A stretch of DNA of 64,000 nt from Brevundimonas sp. SL130 (GCF_026625805.1 NZ_CP113064.1:496001-560000); one strand, 5' to 3'. Counted from the first letter of the stretch, positions 24,150-36,376 are shown. Notes: a model not told the origin generated them from the sequence alone. Translations and numbers: made by a program.

Positions 24150-25529
24150 ATGCGTCTGAACCTTCTTCTGGCCTCTGCCGCCGCCTTGGCTTTGACGGCC
24201 TCCTCGGTCCAGACCCAGGCCCAGGTCCAGGCGCCTCCAGCCCAGGCCGGTCAGCCGGTCGAGGTCGAGATCGACCAGGGCGTGCTGAAGCCGCTTCAGA
24301 TCGCCATCGTCCCCTTTACCGGCGACCACGGGCGGGAAATCTCCGACGTGGTCAGCGGCAATCTGCGGCGGTCGGGCTTCTTCGAGCCGCTGGACCCCGC
24401 CGGCTTCATTGAGACCGGACTGACGCTGGCCAATGCGCCCAACTTCCCGCAGTGGACCCAGATCGGGGCCCAGGCGGTGTTGTATGGGGCGGTGACGCCG
24501 AGGGCGGACAACCGGCTGGACGTCGGCTTCCGCCTCTATGATCCCTACCGCCAGTGCCAGCTGGTCAGCTATCAGTTCACCGCCACCCAGGAACAGTGGC
24601 GCCGGATCGCGCACAAGATCTCGGACGTCATCTATCAGCGGATGACCGGCGAGGCCGGCTTCTTCGATTCCCGCGTCCTGTTCGTCTCCGAAGAGGGGAC
24701 GCAACTGAACCGGATCAACCGCCTGACCATCGCCGATCAGGACGGGTTCAACCCCACCTATCTGACCCAGGGCGACGAGGTGATCATGTCGCCGCGCTTC
24801 TCGATCTCGCAGCCGGACGAGATCACCTATGTGGCCCTGGGCAAGGATTACAGCCGGATCTATCTGCGCAACCTGACGACGGGCCGCACCGAAAGCCTGG
24901 GCGAGTTCGACGGCCAGGTGCTGGCGCCGCGGTTCTCGAACGACGGCAACAAGATCGCCTTCTCGATCATCCGGGGCGGCAATACCGACATCTATGTCAT
25001 GGACCTGCGCAGCCGGCAGCTGTCGCGCCTGACCTCGGATCCGGGCATCGACACCTCGCCGTCCTTCAGCCCGGACGGCAGCCAGATCGTGTTCAACTCG
25101 GACCGGTCGGGCACGGCGCGCCTGTATGTGATGCGGGCCGACGGATCGGGTCAGCGGCCGATCTCGCGCGGGGGCGGCGTCTATACCGCCCCGTCCTGGA
25201 GCCCGACCGGCAATCTGATCGCCTTCACCAAACAGGGCGGCGGCCGGTTTTCGACCGGGGTGATGAACGCCGACGGATCGGGCGAGCGCATCCTGTCGTC
25301 CAGCTATTTCGAAGAGGGGCCGAACTGGGCGCCCAATGGCCGCTATGTGATGTTCGCCCGCCAGACGCGGGGCGGGGACACGCGGCTGTGGACCGTGGAC
25401 CTGTCGGGCCGTGTCGTGGCCCAGGCCGGCTACAACGGTCGAGGCACGGACCCGGCCTGGTCGCCGCTGCTGGACGCGCCCCCGTCGAACATCGGCCTGG
25501 GCCAGGGGGCCGACAGCTGCCCCAACTGA
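24150..25529 (+). CDS. tolB: Tol-Pal periplasmic beta-propeller protein TolB
   Basis: 459 residues. Signal peptide MRLNLLLASAAALALTASSV; N-terminal domain with PLQIAIVPFTGD and VLYGAVTPRADNRLDVGFRL; then a six-bladed WD40-like PD40 propeller with repeats such as PRFSNDGNKIAFSI, PSFSPDGSQIVFNS and PSWSPTGNLIAFT. TolB links TolA to Pal at the outer membrane. tolB is separated from tolA here by the reversed vapBC pair, so it needs its own promoter in 24008-24149. Confidence 0.96.
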   Translation: MRLNLLLASAAALALTASSVQTQAQVQAPPAQAGQPVEVEIDQGVLKPLQIAIVPFTGDHGREISDVVSGNLRRSGFFEPLDPAGFIETGLTLANAPNFPQWTQIGAQAVLYGAVTPRADNRLDVGFRLYDPYRQCQLVSYQFTATQEQWRRIAHKISDVIYQRMTGEAGFFDSRVLFVSEEGTQLNRINRLTIADQDGFNPTYLTQGDEVIMSPRFSISQPDEITYVALGKDYSRIYLRNLTTGRTESLGEFDGQVLAPRFSNDGNKIAFSIIRGGNTDIYVMDLRSRQLSRLTSDPGIDTSPSFSPDGSQIVFNSDRSGTARLYVMRADGSGQRPISRGGGVYTAPSWSPTGNLIAFTKQGGGRFSTGVMNADGSGERILSSSYFEEGPNWAPNGRYVMFARQTRGGDTRLWTVDLSGRVVAQAGYNGRGTDPAWSPLLDAPPSNIGLGQGADSCPN

Positions 25530-25646
25530 CGACGGGGCGGTCAACAAGCCGTTATTCCCCCTGTCATATAAAAGCGATAACCGGCAAACTATATGGCCAC
25601 GCTTGAGGCCGCCGTCCTCAACCCGATTGTTTCAGGAGACGACCCG

Positions 25647-26198
25647 ATGAAGACTTCCCGCATCCTTACCCTGGCCATGGTCGGCTGCGCCGTCGCCGCC
25701 ATGGCGGCCTGCGCCCGCAAGCCGGTGGAAGGCGTCGTGCCGACGACCCCGACCGCCCCGACCGGTCCCGCCTATCCGACCGCGCCGACCGGCCCGGTCT
25801 CGGGTGGCAACATGGGCGCCGCCGCGCCGGGCTCGGAACAGGACTTCGTCGTCAACGTCGGCGACCGCATCTACTTCGACCTGGACTCCTATGACGTCCG
25901 TCCCGAAGCCATGCCGCGCCTGGACGCCCAGGCCCAGTGGCTGGCGCGCTATCCCCAGGTGACGATCCGCATCGAAGGCAACGCCGACGAACGCGGCACC
26001 CGCGACTACAACCTGGCCTTGGGCGCTCGCCGCGCCGAGGCCGTGCGCACCTATCTGATCAACCGCGGCGTGCCGGCCGGCCGTATCGACACCATCAGCT
26101 ACGGCAAGGAGCGCCCGATCGCCGAGGGATCGAGCGAGGACAGCTGGGCGCGCAACCGCAACGCCCACACCGCCATCGTCTCGGGCGCGCCGCGCTAA
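25647..26198 (+). CDS. pal: Peptidoglycan-associated lipoprotein Pal
   Basis: 183 residues from ATG 25647. A lipoprotein signal ends MAACARK, so Cys of the lipobox is lipidated; a Thr/Pro/Gly-rich linker follows; the OmpA-C domain holds the peptidoglycan-binding signature IEGNADERGTRDYNLALGAR. Pal anchors the outer membrane to peptidoglycan and is positioned by TolB. A rho-independent terminator follows. Confidence 0.96.
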   Translation: MKTSRILTLAMVGCAVAAMAACARKPVEGVVPTTPTAPTGPAYPTAPTGPVSGGNMGAAAPGSEQDFVVNVGDRIYFDLDSYDVRPEAMPRLDAQAQWLARYPQVTIRIEGNADERGTRDYNLALGARRAEAVRTYLINRGVPAGRIDTISYGKERPIAEGSSEDSWARNRNAHTAIVSGAPR

Positions 26199-26222
26199 GA
26201 CGATCAACAGACTGAACGAATG

Positions 26223-26253
26223 GAGGCGTCGGTGAAAACCGGCGCCTCTTTTC
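26223..26253 (+). terminator. Rho-independent terminator after pal
   Basis: An 11-bp stem (gaggcgtcggt / accggcgcctc, one T:G pair) with GAAA loop, followed by tttt. It closes the tolB-pal transcript. Confidence 0.85.
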
Positions 26254-26306
26254 ATTTCACCCCGGCGTCCGCTAAGTGAGCTCAGGCTCTGCCGGGGGAT
26301 GGGTGC

Positions 26307-27419
26307 GTGGATATTGAAGGGGCCGGTGGCGTGATCACCGGGGGATTGGTCGCGGGGGCGATCGAAAAGCCGACCGGCCATGCCGGCGAGGCCGGGCACG
26401 GGCTTTGCTCCGACTGCGGCGCGCCGACCAGCGGCAATTTTTGCTCCAACTGCGGCCAGCCCACCCACGTGCACCGCACCCTGCTGCACCTGGGCGAAGA
26501 GCTGCTTCACGGCGTCATGCACTTCGACGCCCGCATCTGGCGGACCCTGCCGTTGTTGGCCTTCAATCCGGGGCGACTGACGCGGGAATGGGTCGAGGGG
26601 AAGCGGACGCGCTATGTGTCGCCCCTGGCGATCTTCCTGTTCACCCTTTTCGTCATGTTCTTCGCGCTGAGCTTCATGCCGCATCCGGGCGGGCACGAGG
26701 ACGAGGCGGGGCGGCTGCGCCATCTGCAGGAACAGGTGGTCGAACAGCGGGCCGGGGTGGTTGAGGCCGAGAAGACCGTGGCGGAGTTGCGTACCGAGCT
26801 GGCGGAACAGAATAATTCGGTCACCCAGGGCGCACTGACCGGTGCGCAGAAACTGGTGGAAAATCGGCGCGCCGCCCTGGACAGGATGGAGACCGAGCTG
26901 CGTGAGGGCCGTAGCGACGGCCTGGGCGTCGGCACCTGGCAGGCCGAGGTCAAGGACATGGCCGCCGAAGGCAAGGTCACAAGCAACGCCGGCCTGGGCA
27001 AGGTGCTGAACAAGAAGCTGCTGAACCCGGACCTGGCGATCTACAAGCTGCAGCAGACGATGTACAAGTTCGCCTTCCTGCTTGTGCCCTTCTCGATCCC
27101 GTTCCTGGCCCTGCTGTTCCTGTGGCGAAGGGGGTCCACCCTGTATGATCACGGGGTGTTCGTGCTGTATTCGCTGACCTTCATGGCCTTGCTGCTGATG
27201 GTCATGGTTCTGGCCGTGACCATCAACGGTCCGTTTGGTGGATTTGTCGTCGCGATCAGTCTGGCCGCCATCCCCCTCCATGTGTTCGCCCAATTGAAGG
27301 GGGCCTACAGCCTTTCGATATTTTCGGCTCTTTGGCGCGCGGTCCTGCTGCTGTTCTTCTGCAACATCGTGGTGGCGCTGTTCATCACGTCGATCGTCTA
27401 TCTGGGCCTCGGGCACTGA
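26307..27419 (+). CDS. DUF3667-type membrane protein with zinc-ribbon
   Basis: 370 residues from a GTG at 26307 with a GGGGGATGGG upstream. Residues 35-55 form a four-Cys zinc ribbon (CSDCGAPTSGNFCSNCGQP), followed by the DUF3667 core (LPLLAFNPGRLTREWVEGKR, RYVSPLAIFLFTLFVMFF). Residues 125-200 are a charged coiled-coil loop, and three or four further membrane helices fill the C-terminus. The function of the family is unknown. It lies between pal and cpoB, but a terminator precedes it. Confidence 0.8.
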   Translation: MDIEGAGGVITGGLVAGAIEKPTGHAGEAGHGLCSDCGAPTSGNFCSNCGQPTHVHRTLLHLGEELLHGVMHFDARIWRTLPLLAFNPGRLTREWVEGKRTRYVSPLAIFLFTLFVMFFALSFMPHPGGHEDEAGRLRHLQEQVVEQRAGVVEAEKTVAELRTELAEQNNSVTQGALTGAQKLVENRRAALDRMETELREGRSDGLGVGTWQAEVKDMAAEGKVTSNAGLGKVLNKKLLNPDLAIYKLQQTMYKFAFLLVPFSIPFLALLFLWRRGSTLYDHGVFVLYSLTFMALLLMVMVLAVTINGPFGGFVVAISLAAIPLHVFAQLKGAYSLSIFSALWRAVLLLFFCNIVVALFITSIVYLGLGH

Positions 27420-27462
27420 CTGCGCCTTGCGGCGGCCCCAAATCGGTGGAACCTAGCGAACC

Positions 27463-28311
27463 ATGATGCTCAAGCTCTCGTTCCTGCGCACCCGCGCCTT
27501 CGCCGCCACCGCCGTCGGTCTGGTCCTGATCGCCGGGGGCGCTGTCGCACAACAGGCGGCGCCCAATATCATGCAGCCGATCGAATGGGACAAACGTCGC
27601 CTCGAGCAGCTGGATCGCAATGTCCGGCGGTTGGAGCGGGCGCTGACGCAGCGCAATGCTGCGGGCGAGCCCGTGCTGGTCGAGCCGGATCCCGAGGTGG
27701 TTACGCTTCAGGGCCAGTTCGGTCTAATGAACCAGCGGCTGGGGGATCTGGAGGCCACGGTGCGTCGGATCAACGGCGACAACGAGCGGCTGACCTTTCA
27801 ACTGGACGAGGCCCAGCGTGACAGCGCCGCCCTGCGCACCCGACTGCTGGACGCCGAAGCCCGGATCGAGAAGCTGGAGACGGCGGCCGAGCTGAACGCC
27901 CCCATCGAAGCCAATTCGCCGACCGGCGACGCGGTTCAGGATCTGGCGGCGGCTGTGCGCTTGATGGGGAGTGACCGTCCGCGTGGCGCGCGGGCGCTGG
28001 AGACCCTGGTCGTCACCTGGCCCGACACGCCCCAGGCGCGTGAGGCCAATTCGCGGCTGGGCGACGTCCGCGTGTCCTCGAACGACAAGGCGGGGGCCGT
28101 GCCCTTCTACGCCGCCGCCTTGAAGGACTGGCCGCGCATCGGCTGGGCCGCCGACACGACGTTGAAACTGGCCGACGCCCTGTTCGCCACCGACCGCAAG
28201 ACGCAAGGCTGCGCGGCCCTGGGCGAGTTCACGCGCCGTTATGCGCCCGCCGCCTCTGACCCGCAGAAGGCCCGCGCGGCTCAGATGAAGACCACCAACG
28301 GGTGCAGCTGA
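27463..28311 (+). CDS. cpoB: Cell-division coordinator CpoB (YbgF)
   Basis: 282 residues (the second ATG at 27466 is equally possible). Signal peptide to about GGAVAQQ; a coiled-coil N-terminal part (RRLEQLDRNVRRLERALTQ, LGDLEATVRRINGDNERLTF); a C-terminal TPR-like region (ALETLVVTWPDTPQAREANS, AVPFYAAALKDWPRIGWAAD). CpoB couples Tol-Pal to septal peptidoglycan synthesis. Its last ten bases overlap the tilS start. Confidence 0.88.
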   Translation: MMLKLSFLRTRAFAATAVGLVLIAGGAVAQQAAPNIMQPIEWDKRRLEQLDRNVRRLERALTQRNAAGEPVLVEPDPEVVTLQGQFGLMNQRLGDLEATVRRINGDNERLTFQLDEAQRDSAALRTRLLDAEARIEKLETAAELNAPIEANSPTGDAVQDLAAAVRLMGSDRPRGARALETLVVTWPDTPQAREANSRLGDVRVSSNDKAGAVPFYAAALKDWPRIGWAADTTLKLADALFATDRKTQGCAALGEFTRRYAPAASDPQKARAAQMKTTNGCS

Positions 28312-29630
28312 CGCCTGACGGCGCTGGCGATGACGCGGGTCTGACGGCCCGGGTCTTTGCTGGGCTGGATCGGCGGCTGCGACGGGATGACGACCGCCCC
28401 GTCGCGCTCGCGCTTTCGGGTGGCGGCGATTCGATCGCCTTGTTGAGGCTGGCGGCCGCCTGGGCGGGCGACCGTGGACGGCCTCTGCTGGCGCTGACGG
28501 TCGATCATGGACTTAATCCCCGCAGCCCCGACTGGACCCGGTTCGCCGGCGAGGCGGCGCGGGCCGTGGGCGCCGATTGGCGGCCCCTTGTCTGGGCAGG
28601 CGAAAAGCCGACGACAGGCCTGACCGCCGTCGCGCGGTCGGCGCGGCATCGTCTGATCGCAGAAGCGGCGCGGGCGGCGGGGGCGCGGGTCGTTCTGTTC
28701 GCCCACACGGCTGACGACGTCGCCGAGGCCGACCTGATGCGGGCCGAGGGTGCGACCCTGGGGCGGGTGCGCGAATGGTCGCCGTCGCCGGCCTGGCCGG
28801 AGGGACGGGGGCTGTTGCTGTTGCGGCCCTTGCTGGGCGAACGACGCGAGACCTTGCGGGCGTGGCTGGCGGATCAAAAGGCGGACTGGATCGAAGACCC
28901 GGCGAATGTCGATCCGCGCTTTGGCCGCAGTCGGGCGCGGCTGGCGCTGGCGGGGACAGCAGCCGACATCGAGATTGGGCCCGAAGTCGAGATTGGGCCC
29001 GAAATCGAGATTGGGCCCGGAATCGAGATTGGGGATGAGGCGACGGGTGCGAAAAACGCCCGTCCGTTCAGAGGGATTTCGACGGCGGACGACGGGACCG
29101 TGCGGGTCTCGCGAAACGTGGAGGCCAGGGCTCTGGCGGCTGCCCTGGTCTGCGTCGGAGGAGGGGCGACGCCGCCGCGCGGAGATCGGCTGACGCGCCT
29201 GTTGCAAAGACTGGGGGCGGGTGAGGATTTTGCGGCGACCCTTTGCGGGGCGCGGGTCGAGGCGAGCGGCGGGACGGTTGTCCTGATGCGGGAGGCCGGG
29301 GAGTTCGTGCGCCGCCCGTCGGCGCCTGTGGGTCTGGCGCCCGGCGTCGAGGCGGTCTGGGACGGACGGTTCGTCTTCCTGGCGCAGACGCCGGGCTGGT
29401 CCGTCGTGCCGGCGCGGGGGTGTCTGTCGGCCCTGTCGTCCGTTGATCGGTCTAGAATCGGCGCGCTGCCGGTCGGGACGCGTGGCGCCTTTCCGGTCCT
29501 GATCCGGGACGTAGAAGCGGGACCGGTTCTTGCAGACCCGCAGATCGAACGGCGCGAACTGGTCTCTGAACGGGTCAGGCTGGCGCTGGACGAAACGACG
29601 CATGAAGACGATCTGAATGCGACGCCATAG
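28302..29630 (+). CDS. tilS: tRNA(Ile)-lysidine synthetase TilS
   Basis: 442 residues from a GTG at 28302 overlapping cpoB by ten bases. The PP-loop ATP-binding motif ALSGGGDSIAL lies near residues 36-47, then LTVDHGLNPRSP and the family segment ADWIEDPANVDPRFGRSRAR. It converts the CAT anticodon cytidine of tRNA-Ile2 to lysidine so that AUA is read. An 18-bp tandem repeat inserts about 24 residues (EIGPE units) after the N-terminal core. cpoB-tilS-ftsH are closely spaced. Confidence 0.92.
   Translation: MQLTPDGAGDDAGLTARVFAGLDRRLRRDDDRPVALALSGGGDSIALLRLAAAWAGDRGRPLLALTVDHGLNPRSPDWTRFAGEAARAVGADWRPLVWAGEKPTTGLTAVARSARHRLIAEAARAAGARVVLFAHTADDVAEADLMRAEGATLGRVREWSPSPAWPEGRGLLLLRPLLGERRETLRAWLADQKADWIEDPANVDPRFGRSRARLALAGTAADIEIGPEVEIGPEIEIGPGIEIGDEATGAKNARPFRGISTADDGTVRVSRNVEARALAAALVCVGGGATPPRGDRLTRLLQRLGAGEDFAATLCGARVEASGGTVVLMREAGEFVRRPSAPVGLAPGVEAVWDGRFVFLAQTPGWSVVPARGCLSALSSVDRSRIGALPVGTRGAFPVLIRDVEAGPVLADPQIERRELVSERVRLALDETTHEDDLNATP
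28965..29036 (+). repeat. 18-bp tandem repeat inside tilS, four units
   Basis: Unit gaaatcgagattgggccc; copies start at 28965, 28983, 29001 and 29019, the last diverging at its end. The length is a multiple of three, so each unit adds six residues (IEIGPE-like) without breaking the frame. Confidence 0.92.
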
Positions 29631-29716
29631 CGTAACGCGGCGGAAGCGCCTATTTTCCGTGACAGACAATCCAGACCGTCGGTCCAGTTGGAGCCGGCGG
29701 ACGACCGAGGACCTCA

Positions 29717-31678
<1,962 letters not shown>

Positions 31679-31704
31679 GGTCTGGGGCTTGATGAAGACG
31701 AGAG

Positions 31705-31736
31705 ACCCGCCGGGGGCGACCCCGGCGGGTTTTTTC
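31705..31736 (+). terminator. Rho-independent terminator after ftsH
   Basis: Stem acccgccgggg / ccccggcgggt with a GCGA loop, followed by six T. It ends the cpoB-tilS-ftsH run. Confidence 0.92.
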
Positions 31737-31785
31737 ATAGGGGCTGTCTGGTCCCCCGCTATCCGTCATCCGAGGACAAGCTCTA

Positions 31786-32826
31786 GAGCATGGCTCGCTT
31801 TGACGGAATCGGGATTCCCAAGTTTGCGGTGATCTGATTCAACGTTCGTGCTGGATGGGAGGCCAGCCCGGATGACGGCTCCTTATTCGATGGATCTTCG
31901 TGAGCGAGCGTTGGCGCGTAAGGCGGAGGGCGAGACACACCGGGAGATCGCGGCGGCGCTTCGGATCAGTCCGTCTTGCGTGTCCAAGTGGACGAAGCGA
32001 GTTGGAGAGACAGGTTCGGTGGCGCCGGGCCAGGTCGGCGGCCACAAGCCTCGCACGCTGTCAGGAGACTGCGCCGAATGGCTGCGCACCCGCATCGCCT
32101 CAGGGCCGTTCACGCTCAGAGGACTGACGGCCGAACTTGCCGCGCGCGGGATCAAGACCGGCCCTCGAGCGGTGTGGGTGTTCGTGCACGCTGAAGGACT
32201 GAGCTTCAAAAAAACACTGCTGCCTGAGGAGCAGGCCCGGCCTGACGTCGCGCGCCGCCGCGCACGCTGGAAGGCGCATCAGGGGCGGATCGACCCGTCG
32301 CGACTGGTGTTCCTGGACGAGACCTGGGTCAAGACCAACATGGCGCCCTTGCGCGGCTGGGGGCCGAGGGGGCGACGCTTGAAGGGCCACTCGCCCTTCG
32401 GTCACTGGAAAACCCTGACCTTCATCGCCGCCCTGCGCCATGACCGGATCGACGCGCCCTGGGTTATCGATGGTCCGATCAACGGCGCGATCTTCCTCGT
32501 CTACATCGAGAAAATACTGGCGCCGACCCTGTCGCCTGGCGACGTCGTCGTCCTCGACAACCTCGGCAGTCACAAGGGCAAGGCCGCCCGCGCCGCTGTC
32601 AGGGCCAAAGGCGCACACATGATCTTCCTGCCCCCTTACTCCCCCGACCTGAACCCCATCGAACAGGTCTTCGCCAAGCTCAAACACCTCATGCGCAACG
32701 CCCAGCCCAGAACCATTGAAGCCACGTGGCGAAAGGCCGGAGAGATCATCAACCTCTTCAGCCCCGCCGAATGTGCGAACTACCTCGTCAACTCAGGATA
32801 CGGTTCCGTGTGAAGGAATCACGCTC
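31786..32826 (+). mobile_element. IS630-family element, copy 2 (1041 bp)
   Basis: Same length as the element at 7356-8396 and nearly identical, in the opposite orientation. Flanked by TA at 31784-31785 and 32827-32828. It has landed in the intergenic space between ftsH (after its terminator) and the convergent aldo/keto reductase gene, so it breaks no gene. Confidence 0.93.
31872..32813 (+). CDS. IS630 transposase, copy 2
   Basis: 313 residues from ATG 31872, with the same HTH and DDE residues as copy 1 (VFLDETWV, VVLDNLGSHK, NPIEQVF). It differs by Ile in QPRTIEATWRK. The frame is intact and presumably active; it could also mobilise copy 1, since the ends are alike. Confidence 0.93.
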   Translation: MTAPYSMDLRERALARKAEGETHREIAAALRISPSCVSKWTKRVGETGSVAPGQVGGHKPRTLSGDCAEWLRTRIASGPFTLRGLTAELAARGIKTGPRAVWVFVHAEGLSFKKTLLPEEQARPDVARRRARWKAHQGRIDPSRLVFLDETWVKTNMAPLRGWGPRGRRLKGHSPFGHWKTLTFIAALRHDRIDAPWVIDGPINGAIFLVYIEKILAPTLSPGDVVVLDNLGSHKGKAARAAVRAKGAHMIFLPPYSPDLNPIEQVFAKLKHLMRNAQPRTIEATWRKAGEIINLFSPAECANYLVNSGYGSV

Positions 32827-32880
32827 TAGGATGACGAGCGTCAATGCGGGTGCGCCTCGAGCGCGGCCGTTTGACCGCCC

Positions 32881-33717
32881 TCAGATGATGTCCAGCGGCG
32901 TCTCGCGCGTCGGCGGGGGAAACGCCTCATCCAGACGTTCCAGGTCCTCGAGATCGAATTGGATCTCCAGGGCGTCGGCATTGGCCTCGACGTGTTCGAC
33001 CGAGCCGGCCTTGGGAATGGCGATGACGCCGTCGTGGCGCAGGATGGCGGCGAGCGCCACCTGAGCCGGGTCGGCGCTGTGGCGGTTGGCGATGTCGCGG
33101 ATCAGGGGCTGTTCCAGCAACTCGCCGCGCCCCAGGGGCGAATAGGCCATCATCGGCATGTCGCGCGCCTGCATCCACGGCAGCAGATCGAACTCCACCC
33201 CGCGCGAGCCCAGATTATACAGCAGCTGGTTGACGGCGCAGTCCTCGGCCCCCTCGATCTCCATCAGCCGCTCCATGGTGCGCATATCCAGGTTGGACAC
33301 GCCCCAGCGGGCGATCATCCCGTCGTCGACCAGTTCACGGAAGGCCTCAACCGTCTCCTCGAGTGGGACATTGCCCTCCCAGTGCAGCAGATACAGGTCC
33401 AGCCGGTCGGTCCCCAGCCGTTCCAGCGACTTCTCGCAGGCCAGCATCATCTTCATTTCCGACGCGTTTTCGGGCCGCACCTTGGAAACCAGGAAGACCT
33501 CGTCGCGGCGCCCGGCGATGACCTCGCCCACCAGCCGTTCGGAGCGGCCGTCGCCATAGAGCTCGGCCGTGTCGATCAGGGTCAGGCCCAGGTCGATGCC
33601 GCGCGCCAGGGCCTGCTGCTCCTCATCGCGCCAGGCGGGGTCGTCGCCCATCTCCCACGTGCCTTGGCCCAGGGCGGGAACGGTCGTACCGTCTGCAAAG
33701 GTGACGAGGCGGGTCAT
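32881..33717 (-). CDS. Aldo/keto reductase
   Basis: 278 residues from the ATG at 33717 (MTRLVTFADGTTVPALGQGT). The catalytic tetrad is visible: Asp and Tyr in LIDTAELYGDGRSE, Lys in FLVSKVRPEN and His in LYLLHWEGN. The C-terminal VIAIPKAGSVEHVEANADAL binds NADP(H). It is a cytoplasmic reductase of small aldehydes or ketones; substrate unknown. It diverges from the epoxide-hydrolase-like gene with 60 bases between starts. Confidence 0.92.
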   Translation of the reverse strand: MTRLVTFADGTTVPALGQGTWEMGDDPAWRDEEQQALARGIDLGLTLIDTAELYGDGRSERLVGEVIAGRRDEVFLVSKVRPENASEMKMMLACEKSLERLGTDRLDLYLLHWEGNVPLEETVEAFRELVDDGMIARWGVSNLDMRTMERLMEIEGAEDCAVNQLLYNLGSRGVEFDLLPWMQARDMPMMAYSPLGRGELLEQPLIRDIANRHSADPAQVALAAILRHDGVIAIPKAGSVEHVEANADALEIQFDLEDLERLDEAFPPPTRETPLDII

Positions 33718-33777
33718 GTCCGTCCTGTTCGATGAGCGGCGGGAAACGCCGCCTTGGCTAGGGAGGGGGAGGTTGAA

Positions 33778-34749
33778 ATGCGCACCCGGCTTATCAAGAC
33801 CGACGGCCTTGTCCAACAGGTGCTGGAGGCGGGGTTCGAAGACCCCAACGCGCCCCTGGTCCTGTTGATCCATGGTTTCCCTGAGCTGGGGCTCAGCTGG
33901 CGCGCCCAGGTCGAGGCCTTGTCCCAGGCGGGCTGTCATGTCGTGGCCCCGGACATGCGCGGATATGGAGGCACGGACAAGCCCAAAGGCGCCGACGCCT
34001 GTTCGATCCTGCATCTGGTCGGGGACATGGTCGATCTGGTGCGGGCGCTCGGCAAGTCGACCTGCGTCGTCGTGGGCCACGACTGGGGCGCGCCGGTCGC
34101 CTGGCATTGCGCCCTGTTGAGGCCCGATCTGTTCACGGCGGTGGCCGGCCTGTCCGTGCCGTTCCAGCCGCGTCGACCTCAGGGACCGCCGACGGCCGTC
34201 ATGGCCATCCTGTCCGAACGGGCGGGCCTGGGCGATCTCTACATCAGTCGGTTCCAGGCGGCCGACGCCCATCTGGCGCTGGAGGCCGATCCGGCGACGA
34301 CGTTGAGGAAACTGTTCTGGGCCTATGACGGCGCCACCCCGGCCGTGAAACGCGCCACCGGCTTCATGGCGCGCGGCGTCGGCCTGCTGGACAGTATAGA
34401 CGACGGCGCCGACCTGCCGCCGTGGATGAGCCCCGCCCATTTCGCCGAATATGTTCAGGCCTTCACGGCCGGCGGCTTCGACGGGCCTTTGAACTGGTAT
34501 CGGGCCATCGACCTGAACTGGTCGCTGACGGCCTTCGTCCAGGATCAGCAGATTCTCCAGCCGGCCCTGTTCATCGTCGGCGAGGATGACCCCGTCCGAC
34601 ACTACGCCGGTTCGGCCGAGGCGGGGCTGAAGGACTGGGTTCCGAACCTGACCCGGTCGGTGGTCCTGCCCGGCGCGGGCCACTGGATCCAGCAGGAACG
34701 GGCGGATGAGGTGAGTGGGCTGTTGCTGGCGTTTCTGGGAGAGCTCTGA
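33778..34749 (+). CDS. Alpha/beta hydrolase, epoxide-hydrolase-like
   Basis: 323 residues from ATG 33778, preceded by GGGAGGGGGAGG. Oxyanion motif LIHGFPELGLSW near 28-39, nucleophile Asp in VVGHDWGAPVAWH near 97-109, then cap domain, acid in IVGEDDPVRHYAGS and His in GAGHWIQQERADEV. An Asp nucleophile with HGFPE is typical of soluble epoxide hydrolases and haloalkane dehalogenases. A Tyr pair in the cap cannot be confirmed by eye. Confidence 0.82.
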   Translation: MRTRLIKTDGLVQQVLEAGFEDPNAPLVLLIHGFPELGLSWRAQVEALSQAGCHVVAPDMRGYGGTDKPKGADACSILHLVGDMVDLVRALGKSTCVVVGHDWGAPVAWHCALLRPDLFTAVAGLSVPFQPRRPQGPPTAVMAILSERAGLGDLYISRFQAADAHLALEADPATTLRKLFWAYDGATPAVKRATGFMARGVGLLDSIDDGADLPPWMSPAHFAEYVQAFTAGGFDGPLNWYRAIDLNWSLTAFVQDQQILQPALFIVGEDDPVRHYAGSAEAGLKDWVPNLTRSVVLPGAGHWIQQERADEVSGLLLAFLGEL

Positions 34750-34751
34750 CC

Positions 34752-34934
34752 CACTTCCTTCTCCCATTCGGAGAAGGTGGCCCGCAGGGTCGGATGAGGG
34801 ACCGCCGGTGGGCCAATTCGCACCACCTTACCCCTCACCCTTTGGCTGCTTCGCGCCGCCCTTCGGGTCGCGCAAGACCGATCGCTGACGCTCTTGGGCG
34901 CTTAAGCCCTCTCCCGGCGGGAGAGGGGAAGGAT
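34752..34934. repeat. Intergenic repeat with terminal hairpins between convergent genes
   Basis: This 185-base gap contains the hairpin ccttctcccattcggagaagg, then a stretch resembling a common bacterial intergenic repeat (gtggcccgcagggtcggatg), then cgccgcccttcgggtcgcgc, and a final hairpin ccctctcccggcgggagaggg. It lies between the hydrolase and the convergent luciferase-like gene and probably terminates both. No gene seen. Confidence 0.65.
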
Positions 34935-35939
<1,005 letters not shown>

Positions 35940-36032
35940 GGACCCTAGATCGGGGCTGGCGGGGCGCGATCAAGGGGGCGGGGAACCGTAACTGGATCGG
36001 CGGCTTTCACTTTCGACCACAAGGAGCGGACG

Positions 36033-36302
36033 ATGACCGACGCCAATTCCCCCGAACCGACCGACTGCGAAGACGCCCGCGAGGCCGCCGACATGGGCGA
36101 GCGCCCGGACCTGGGCCACAAGGCCGACGCCCTGATCCAGGCCCTGGACGGAAGCGATTCGGGGTCGGACACGCGGGCCGGCTCGCTGCGCGGGGGTTCA
36201 GCCTCCGGCTCGGACGACGATCCGGACTCAGAGGTCATCAATGAAGCCTTGGCGGCCGAGGGCCGGGCCTGGAAAAGCGGCGGCGAGCCGCGCGACCGCT
36301 GA
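36033..36302 (+). CDS. Small acidic protein, unknown, probably disordered
   Basis: 89 residues, very rich in Asp, Glu, Ser and Gly (GSDSGSDTRAGSLRGGSASG), with no hydrophobic core and hence likely disordered. A good ribosome site (aaggagcgg) precedes the ATG. I do not recognise a family. Confidence 0.55.
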   Translation: MTDANSPEPTDCEDAREAADMGERPDLGHKADALIQALDGSDSGSDTRAGSLRGGSASGSDDDPDSEVINEALAAEGRAWKSGGEPRDR

Positions 36303-36376
36303 ACGCACGCCTTGCCGCCGCCGCATCCATGCGCCACGGTGGCGACTTGACCATGGGTCCAAGGGACGATTCCCCG

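Noticed and set aside
28965..29036. Tandem repeat considered as a CRISPR array
   Set aside because: Units are contiguous without spacers and lie in frame inside tilS; there are no cas genes in the window.
33718..34767. Fusion of the aldo/keto reductase with a long upstream extension
   Set aside because: The upstream frame is opposite the epoxide-hydrolase-like gene, and the reductase has a normal start at 33717.
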